This document shows positions 31,308 to 36,568 of a DNA stretch of 36,568 bases, piece by piece. The notes beneath the pieces were generated by a model. The model had not been told where the DNA came from and did no database searches. It was given only the letters and a program-made list of their open reading frames with translations. Where the stretch lies: positions 1 to 36,568 of the forward strand of contig CAJFJV010000018.1 in the NCBI GenBank assembly GCA_904384225.1, written 5' to 3'. The stretch is from an uncultured Oscillospiraceae bacterium (lineage in GTDB: Bacteria; Bacillota; Clostridia; Oscillospirales; Ruminococcaceae). A program made the translations under genes and the position numbers. Within the stretch, counting starts at the first letter, position 1. Each line of letters starts with the position of its first letter.

Positions 31308-32867
31308 ATGGAGCTTACGTGTAAACACGAAACCATCTGTATAAATGAAGTCGTGTATGACGGGGTGATGGAGCATGGTATAGAGCTTGACTATATGCTG
31401 CCGGATTACTGCCAAAATATCTTTAAAATTTTAAGGTGCCGCCTTTTGCCGCATATCACGGCCAGCCGTGTGCAAAACGGACGGCTGTTAATCGAAGGGA
31501 TGTGCCGGATAGAAATTCTTTATACAGCAGAAGAGAGCTTTGCAATCTGTTCTGTGGTGCAAAAACAGGCTTTTTCTAAAACAATGGAATTAAAAGACGC
31601 CCCCAATACCGGCCAGGTTACCGCAGACGTCCGGTGCGACTATATCAATTGCCGAGCAGTCAGTCCGCGGCGGATTGACCTGCATGGCGCGATCCTGATC
31701 CGGGCAACCGTTACAGCGCCTGTGGAACATCCCGTTCTCTGCTGTGCGGAAGGCATGGGGATTCAGACTGACACTGCTCCTGTAACAGTGCTTTCCAGAC
31801 GGCTGACCGCACAGCAAAGCTTTGATGTGCGGGAAGAAATTCCCCTCGCATATGGAAAACCACCAATCGGAGAAATCCTGTCAATTGATGCATCAGCCGT
31901 TTTAACCGATACCCGTATAGTGGCAAACCGTGCGGTGACAAAAGGGGAAATTCATGTACATCTTCTCTATCTTCCGCAGGACAACGGACAGCCAGAGGTT
32001 ATGGAGCATGTACTCCCGATCAGCCAGGTATTGGATGTGCAGGGGGTGACAGAAGAATACAGCCTGCTTATCCGCTTTGACGTAACGGATATTGAGACTG
32101 TTATGAAACAGGATGAGAACGGTTCTTGTACGGCAGTTACTGCAACCTTTTCTTTGATTGCCTGCTGTGAAGCAGATAAAAATGAAGAAACCTGCTTCCT
32201 TCGCGATGCATATTCTACCAGCTATGAGGCCAAAGCTGTCCGTAAAACGGTTATGACCGGGAAAATGATTCGCCCGATCCGGGAAACCCGCACCTGTAAA
32301 AGTTCTGTTTCTATTCCGCAGAATGAATTAAGCGCAGTCTATGACCTTTCCTGTACGTTTTCTGCTGAAGACTGCCATATAAGCGATGGGCAAATCCATA
32401 TGACAGGCAGCTTATGCTGTTGTTTACTTGGCTGTGATACAGAGAATATGCCTGTATCTATTGAGAAGAAATCCCCCTGTGAGATCATGATCGATGCGCT
32501 TTGCTGTGAAGAAGGGCTGCTTTTCCATCCATGTGTCAGTATCAGCGCTACCTCTTACCGGCTGATTTCATCAGAGGAGGTAGAGATAACCGTTGAACTG
32601 CTCATAACAGGGACGCTTTGCTGCAATACCTCTTATACGGCGGTCAGTGAAATTGATATAGACGAAAAAACGCGTGTTTCCTGTAATGGCGATCCGGCAA
32701 TTCGGCTATATTATGCTGCGGCGGGAGAACGTGTCTGGGAGATCGCGAAGCAGTACCGGACGGATGTGGCGTCCGTTTTGTCTGAAAATGAATTGGAGAC
32801 GGATACGCTGGCTGAGCCTTGCGTGCTGCTTATTCCGTCTTCGCAGACTTTGCAGGAGGAGGCGTGA
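31308..32867 (+). CDS. sipL: SPOCS (DUF3794) and LysM spore-coat morphogenetic protein, SipL-like
   Basis: 519 aa, no signal peptide. Tandem DUF3794/SPOCS segments occupy most of it (I-E-G-M-C-R-I-E-I-L-Y; P-L-A-Y-G-K-P-P-I-G-E-I-L-S-I-D-A; a third around 345-455). A C-terminal LysM (about 463-515: Y-Y-A-A-A-G-E-R-V-W-E-I-A-K-Q-Y-R-T-D-V) completes the layout. This is the architecture of Clostridioides difficile SipL, whose LysM binds SpoIVA, and of SpoVID in bacilli. Cysteines are numerous. Start ATG 31308 has AAAAGGAG; a preceding ATG at 31303 is out of frame. spoIVA begins 2 bp after its stop, strongly supporting a joint role in basal coat assembly. Confidence 0.88.
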   Translation: MELTCKHETICINEVVYDGVMEHGIELDYMLPDYCQNIFKILRCRLLPHITASRVQNGRLLIEGMCRIEILYTAEESFAICSVVQKQAFSKTMELKDAPNTGQVTADVRCDYINCRAVSPRRIDLHGAILIRATVTAPVEHPVLCCAEGMGIQTDTAPVTVLSRRLTAQQSFDVREEIPLAYGKPPIGEILSIDASAVLTDTRIVANRAVTKGEIHVHLLYLPQDNGQPEVMEHVLPISQVLDVQGVTEEYSLLIRFDVTDIETVMKQDENGSCTAVTATFSLIACCEADKNEETCFLRDAYSTSYEAKAVRKTVMTGKMIRPIRETRTCKSSVSIPQNELSAVYDLSCTFSAEDCHISDGQIHMTGSLCCCLLGCDTENMPVSIEKKSPCEIMIDALCCEEGLLFHPCVSISATSYRLISSEEVEITVELLITGTLCCNTSYTAVSEIDIDEKTRVSCNGDPAIRLYYAAAGERVWEIAKQYRTDVASVLSENELETDTLAEPCVLLIPSSQTLQEEA

Positions 32868-32869
32868 GA

Positions 32870-34348
32870 ATGGAACAAACAAATTTGTATGCCGATATTG
32901 CACAGCGAACCGGTGGCGACATTTATGTTGGGATCGTTGGGCCGGTCCGTACAGGGAAATCCACCTTCATTAAAAAGTTTATGGAAACGCTTGTGATCCC
33001 CAATATAGAAAGCGATTATAGGAGGGAACGCGCAACGGATGAATTGCCGCAGTCGGCGGCAGGAAAAACCATTATGACGACGGAACCCAAATTTATCCCG
33101 GAAGAGGCTGTGACAATCCGTATGGACGGAAATGCACAAATGAATGTGCGAATGATCGATTGCGTCGGATACATCATCCCAAGCGCGCTTGGCTATTTTG
33201 AAGAAGAGGCGCCGCGGATGGTAGTAACGCCGTGGTTTGAAGATCCTATACCGTTTAATATGGCGGCAGAGATCGGAACACAGAAAGTAATATCTGAACA
33301 TGCAACAGTTGGAATCGTGATCACGACGGACGGCAGTATTACCGACCTGCCGCGTGAAGAATATGAAGAGGCGGAAGAGCGGGTAATACAGGAACTGTCC
33401 GAATTAAAAAAGCCATTTGTTGTTCTGTATAACTGTATGGATGCTGTGGGTCCAAAAGCGAAAGAAGACGCAGCGCGGCTGACACAGAAATATGGGGTTC
33501 CTGTCCTTCCGGTTAATTGTCTGGATCTTCAAATGGAAGATATCCGTACGATTATGCAGGATCTTCTGTTCGAATTTCCTATTCATGATATTGCATTTGA
33601 TCTTCCACGATGGGTTGTTGGGCTTGCACGGGATCATTGGCTTCGCCGCGCCGTATTTGATACTATTAAGGAAAATGCGGTATCGCTTTCGCGGATTGGT
33701 TCAGTCCGCACACTTGGAGAGAATGTTTGTAGATGCGAGTATATTTCACATTGTACATTGGATAAAATTGAGCTTGGCAGCGGAAGCGCACGGTTTACTG
33801 TAACCCTTTTGCCGGATTTGTTCTATCAGATTTTAGGGGAAGCAACCGGCCTTCAAATTGATGGTGAAGCAGCGCTTATGCCTTGCATGATTGAACTCGC
33901 CCGTATTAAGAAAAAATATGAGCGCATTGCGGGTGCACTCGAAGAAGTGGAAGCAACCGGCTATGGGATTGTGATGCCGGGGATTGACGAACTTTCACTT
34001 GAAGAGCCGGAAATTGTAAAGCAAGGTGGAAAATATGGCGTTAAACTGCGGGCGAGTGCGCCAAGCCTGCATTTAATGAAAGCGTCTATTACGACTGAGG
34101 TTGCGCCTATAGTTGGTTCGGAAAAGCAATCAGAGGAATTGGTGATGTACCTTTTAAAGGAATTTGAGGAGAATCCGAAAAAAATTTGGGACTCCAATAT
34201 TTTTGGAAAGTCTTTACACGATTTAGTCAATGAAGGGCTTCACAACAAGCTTTATCGCATGCCGCAGGAAGCGCGCGGGAAACTCCAAGAAACGATAGAA
34301 CGTATTATCAATGAAGGGTGTAATGGATTAATTTGCATCATTTTATAA
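32870..34348 (+). CDS. spoIVA: Spore coat basement ATPase SpoIVA
   Basis: 492 aa, the same length as the Bacillus subtilis protein. Walker A G-P-V-R-T-G-K-S (24-31), a TRAFAC-like middle, and the C-terminus ending N-G-L-I-C-I-I-L, the membrane-targeting end that recognises SpoVM on the convex forespore surface. It polymerises irreversibly with ATP hydrolysis to form the coat platform in the mother cell. Start ATG 32870 is 2 bp after the sipL stop; AGGAGGAGG lies within the sipL end, so translation is coupled. A strong terminator follows. Confidence 0.97.
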   Translation: MEQTNLYADIAQRTGGDIYVGIVGPVRTGKSTFIKKFMETLVIPNIESDYRRERATDELPQSAAGKTIMTTEPKFIPEEAVTIRMDGNAQMNVRMIDCVGYIIPSALGYFEEEAPRMVVTPWFEDPIPFNMAAEIGTQKVISEHATVGIVITTDGSITDLPREEYEEAEERVIQELSELKKPFVVLYNCMDAVGPKAKEDAARLTQKYGVPVLPVNCLDLQMEDIRTIMQDLLFEFPIHDIAFDLPRWVVGLARDHWLRRAVFDTIKENAVSLSRIGSVRTLGENVCRCEYISHCTLDKIELGSGSARFTVTLLPDLFYQILGEATGLQIDGEAALMPCMIELARIKKKYERIAGALEEVEATGYGIVMPGIDELSLEEPEIVKQGGKYGVKLRASAPSLHLMKASITTEVAPIVGSEKQSEELVMYLLKEFEENPKKIWDSNIFGKSLHDLVNEGLHNKLYRMPQEARGKLQETIERIINEGCNGLICIIL

Positions 34349-34387
34349 GTTTTTTCTTTCGCAAAATAGAAAGAAATTCTAATCGTT

Positions 34388-34438
34388 AACAAACCCGGCG
34401 GCGTCTATGCTTTTTGCATGGACGCCGCCGGGTTTGTT
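34388..34438 (+). terminator. Terminator of sipL-spoIVA
   Basis: 18-bp perfect outer stem (34388-34405 with 34421-34438) and a small inner ATGC/GCAT stem, followed by T's. Confidence 0.85.
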
Positions 34439-34584
34439 TCGTAAAAGTGGAATGCAGCAATCGGTTTTGCGTAAAAAGACGCAGCAAAAGGGAAAATGGA
34501 TAGCTTGCTTTTGAAGTGATACAATAAAACAGATATAGCAAAATTGTAAATGGCAATCCGCAAAAGAAAGGAACCAATCCCAAT

Positions 34585-34929
34585 ATGGAGTTTTTTCATA
34601 CGCTTTTAAATTGGATAACCAACGCCGCTATTTTACTGTTTGAGTTTATCGGCGTTGCCTTTATTACAGGATACGGTGTATACGGAATCGTCTGTTTTTT
34701 TAAACGCGATGATAAAATGCGTCTAAAACTGGCGAAAGGCCTTGCAACAGGTTTGGAATTCAAATTGGGCAGCGAAATCCTCCGTACGGTTTTGGTGCGG
34801 GATTTATCAGAAATTGCGATAGTGGGCGCCATTATTTTGCTGCGTGCGGCACTTGCATTTTTAATCCATTGGGAAATTCGCAATGAAGAAATGCATGAAG
34901 AATCCGCGCCGAAAAATGCAAATCGCTAA
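34585..34929 (+). CDS. DUF1622 membrane protein
   Basis: 114 aa with two to three hydrophobic helices (about 11-38, 70-97). The K-L-A-K-G-L-A-T-G-L-E-F-K-L-G-S-E-I-L-R-T-V segment is the hallmark of DUF1622 proteins, small inner-membrane proteins of unknown function. Start ATG 34585 has AAAGGA upstream at slightly long spacing. Its stop overlaps the stop of the HD gene on the other strand by 4 bp. Confidence 0.85.
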   Translation: MEFFHTLLNWITNAAILLFEFIGVAFITGYGVYGIVCFFKRDDKMRLKLAKGLATGLEFKLGSEILRTVLVRDLSEIAIVGAIILLRAALAFLIHWEIRNEEMHEESAPKNANR

Positions 34930-35447
34930 ATGGAGTTGGCGGAATCCGCTTCTTCCGCTAAATCAAATATCATTTTACAAAGCTCTTTTCCTGTTTTGGT
35001 TCGGAAAATCTTATGGTATACAGAAAGAATTGCTTTTTTAGATTCATTTTCTTCAAAAAGATTTACTAAAAAATCTGCCTCAATTAAAATCTGATGATCC
35101 AGCCCTTCAATAGGACGATATGTGTGGTGATGTGCACACAACCAGCTTGCACGCTGTATTGCCGGTTCCGTCAGGCCGCAGGCACGCAGCAGTTTTTCCG
35201 CCTCAGGCGGGCCGAGCTTTTCCTGCAAGGGTCCGTCGCAGCGTCCATACGTTTTCAAAGCGTTTTGAATACCAATGTCATGAATTATGGCGGCAGCCTC
35301 CAAGATAAAAAGTGATGCTGTATCAAGCCCTTCTGCAAGCCCAATGATACGCGCAAACGCATGCACCTTTAAGAAATGCTGAATTCTTGCCGGATCGCCG
35401 GAATCGTATTGTATCATGGCAAACAAAACGTCTTGGATCGTATTCAA
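34926..35447 (-). CDS. HD-domain phosphohydrolase
   Basis: 173 aa soluble protein. HD metal ligands: H-F-L-K-V-H (first His), I-I-H-D-I-G (His-Asp), then A-H-H-H-T-Y and a final Asp in I-E-A-D-F-L-V-N. Such small HD proteins cleave phosphate esters of nucleotides or related compounds; the substrate is not apparent. Its start ATG overlaps the amidohydrolase stop by 4 bp, so the two are translationally coupled. It is convergent, and overlapping, with DUF1622. Confidence 0.88.
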   Translation of the reverse strand: MNTIQDVLFAMIQYDSGDPARIQHFLKVHAFARIIGLAEGLDTASLFILEAAAIIHDIGIQNALKTYGRCDGPLQEKLGPPEAEKLLRACGLTEPAIQRASWLCAHHHTYRPIEGLDHQILIEADFLVNLFEENESKKAILSVYHKIFRTKTGKELCKMIFDLAEEADSANSI

Positions 35448-36298
35448 TCAGATTCCCCCTTCGATCCTGCCGGTAGTTCAAAACCGAACAGAGCCTGTGC
35501 GTTATAAAACAAAATATCACGTAAGAGCTGCTGTGGAAGATGCAATGATGAAAGCCAGCTGATCGATATACGCGGATTCTCCCATGGGCAGTCTGAACCA
35601 AGCATAATTTTAGTTGGATCATGAGATAAGATCATCCGGCGGATCTGTTCTTTGTCGGCATACGTTGCGCACATAGCCGTATCAAACCAGACATTTTTCC
35701 CAATTAAATATCGCTCTACTTCATCCCACTGCTTTAACCCGCCAAAATGCGCAAGTACTATTTTAAGAGAAGGAAATATTTCAGCTACATGGGCGCTTCT
35801 TTCCGGCGGGGCGTGGACAAGATTTGGACTGTAACAATCCCATCCTGCATGGAAGACGATAGGAAGCCCCTCTTGTGCGCATGCTTCATAGATGGGGAAA
35901 AGCCGCTCATCGTCGATTATAAAATCCTGATAGTCCGGATGCAGCTTGACACCGGCAAGGCCCAATGTTTTGATCCGATGTACTTCGTTTACGGGATCAT
36001 CCGATAAAAAATGGACAGAACCCAGTGCAGTCAATCCGTGCTGGGAATTGGATTCTGCAGCACAGCGATTGATAGTCTGTTCTTGGCCGGGCACAGTAGC
36101 AATATTTAAAAGTACAGCATGGTCGACACCGCATTCTGCCATTTTGATTTTAGTCTGTTGAAGCGTACCATCCGTATAAGGCGTGATACCAGAAATATGC
36201 GCCAATTTGCCGACAGCTTTGGCTGCGATTTTTTCAGGAAAGGTATGTACATGGGCATCGGCTGTATACAGCCATTCTTCATTTATCCAAACGGGCAT
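35444..36298 (-). CDS. Amidohydrolase family protein (PF04909-like)
   Basis: 284 aa TIM-barrel metal hydrolase. Ligands: D-A-H-V-H (N-terminal H-x-H), G-V-K-L-H-P-D-Y, I-V-F-H-A-G-W-D, V-L-A-H-F-G-G and M-L-G-S-D-C-P-W-E (the catalytic Asp). The layout matches metal-dependent amidohydrolase-2 proteins (decarboxylases or lactonases). Start ATG 36298 has GGAG upstream; an upstream ATG at 36334 would overlap the promoter. It is the first gene of a two-gene unit with the HD protein. Substrate unknown. Confidence 0.85.
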   Translation of the reverse strand: MPVWINEEWLYTADAHVHTFPEKIAAKAVGKLAHISGITPYTDGTLQQTKIKMAECGVDHAVLLNIATVPGQEQTINRCAAESNSQHGLTALGSVHFLSDDPVNEVHRIKTLGLAGVKLHPDYQDFIIDDERLFPIYEACAQEGLPIVFHAGWDCYSPNLVHAPPERSAHVAEIFPSLKIVLAHFGGLKQWDEVERYLIGKNVWFDTAMCATYADKEQIRRMILSHDPTKIMLGSDCPWENPRISISWLSSLHLPQQLLRDILFYNAQALFGFELPAGSKGESD

Positions 36299-36324
36299 TG
36301 CATTCCACTCCATTTCTACATTGT

Positions 36325-36353
36325 ATTTTATCACAGTAATGCGGTAAACGCAA
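36325..36353 (-). promoter_or_regulatory. Promoter of the amidohydrolase-HD unit
   Basis: Minus strand: TTGCGT (36348-36353), 17-nt spacer, TAAAAT (36325-36330). It supports the downstream start codon. Confidence 0.6.
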
Positions 36354-36412
36354 ACAATCCGTATGATTCGGCAAAAGGGTGGTAAGCTGAATGTATCATG
36401 GAGGTTGTGAAA

Positions 36413-36472
36413 ATGGAATTTTTATCTGAACTGATGGATTTGCCTGATATTGCGCTGCGATCGGTATTGTGA
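36413..36472 (+). pseudogene. Gene truncated by IS insertion after 19 codons
   Basis: ATG 36413 has GGAGG upstream at good spacing. The product MEFLSELMDLPDIALRSVL ends at TGA 36470-36472, which are exactly the first three bases of the IS end. The native gene thus continued beyond the insertion; the rest would lie past the IS, outside the window. Nineteen residues are not enough to name a family. It is divergent from the amidohydrolase. Confidence 0.75.
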
Positions 36473-36568
36473 ACTGCACCCCATTTGTTAGACAGTATGA
36501 TATACTGGATAACAAGTGGGGTGCTTCATTATGGCAAAAGGGATACCAAACAAACGATACACGCCAGA
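36470..36568 (+). mobile_element. Left end of an IS3-family (IS150-like) element (partial)
   Basis: Begins TGAACTGCACCCC, resembling the TG-starting IS150-group terminal repeat TGTACTGCACCCA. A transposase start follows 61 bp in. The end forms an imperfect hairpin (ACTGCACCCC with GGGGTGC). The element runs off the window. Confidence 0.85.
36531..36568 (+). CDS. Transposase OrfA N-terminus, IS3 family (partial)
   Basis: ATG 36531 reading MAKGIPNKRYTP, the start of an IS3-type OrfA helix-turn-helix protein (commonly followed by E-F-K). The ribosome site GGGGTG at 36519-36524 is inside the terminal hairpin stem. Truncated by the window end. Confidence 0.75.
   Translation, partial: MAKGIPNKRYTP

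Noticed and set aside
1-36568. CRISPR arrays, tRNA and rRNA genes
   Set aside because: No regularly spaced repeats, no cloverleaf with a GTTCGA-type loop, and no rRNA-like segments were recognised on either strand by eye.

Overview
The window reads as chromosomal DNA of an anaerobic, endospore-forming Firmicute of class Clostridia, most likely near the Oscillospiraceae/Ruminococcaceae. The basis is the gene set: spoIVA at the exact length known from Bacillus (492 aa), a SipL-type SPOCS/LysM coat protein, DUF5685 and DUF3794 families, FtsEX with an M23 partner, a Rex-type operator on glycolysis and a GAAC-N4-GTTC SOS box. Promoters are sigma-A-like with 17-nt spacers, Shine-Dalgarno sites are strong, and GC content is moderate. 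No rRNA, tRNA or CRISPR array was seen.

Layout. 1-1850: a mobile-element-scarred edge with a probable TnpV start running off the left end, a flavodoxin remnant, a DUF4405 membrane cytochrome-like gene, an orphan terminator and a 61-bp palindromic IS-derived repeat. 1855-4014: MFS transporter, small DUF6514-like gene, single-domain rhodanese. 4401-6794: gap, divergent from a histidine-kinase-like protein that has lost its phospho-acceptor histidine. 7516-10840: an orphan small gene, then an AraC regulator divergent from a DUF4965 (glutaminase-like) protein. 11046-12649: an SOS-type operator, dinB and a small companion gene. 12804-14969 (minus): DUF5685 protein overlapping a J-domain/TPR/Cys-rich protein, then a six-TM protein. 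15554-16990: trmL and degV.

17142-20979: a lower-glycolysis operon pgk-tpiA-gpmI with a Rex-like operator at the promoter and hairpins between the genes. 21225-26693: PucR/CdaR-type regulator, ftsE-ftsX-M23 peptidase and a divergent S41 peptidase with Cys at the catalytic Ser position; together a cell-division and peptidoglycan-remodelling cluster. 26886-29712: metallo-hydrolase convergent with typA/bipA. 29776-30322: a gene-poor stretch with a possible small RNA. 30323-34348: nagB, divergent from a sipL-spoIVA spore-coat operon. 34585-36298: DUF1622 membrane protein convergent with an amidohydrolase-HD phosphohydrolase pair. 36413-36568: a gene cut after 19 codons by an IS3-family (IS150-like) element, whose first three bases supply the stop codon.

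Most of the window is ordinary housekeeping DNA. The most interesting signals are the IS end and its 61-bp palindromic relative at the opposite edge, the two apparently re-tooled enzymes (His-less kinase, Ser-to-Cys S41 peptidase), operators superposed on promoters or terminator-like palindromes (dinB, pgk, gap), the tightly coupled DUF5685/J-domain pair of unknown function, and the adjacency of sipL and spoIVA.
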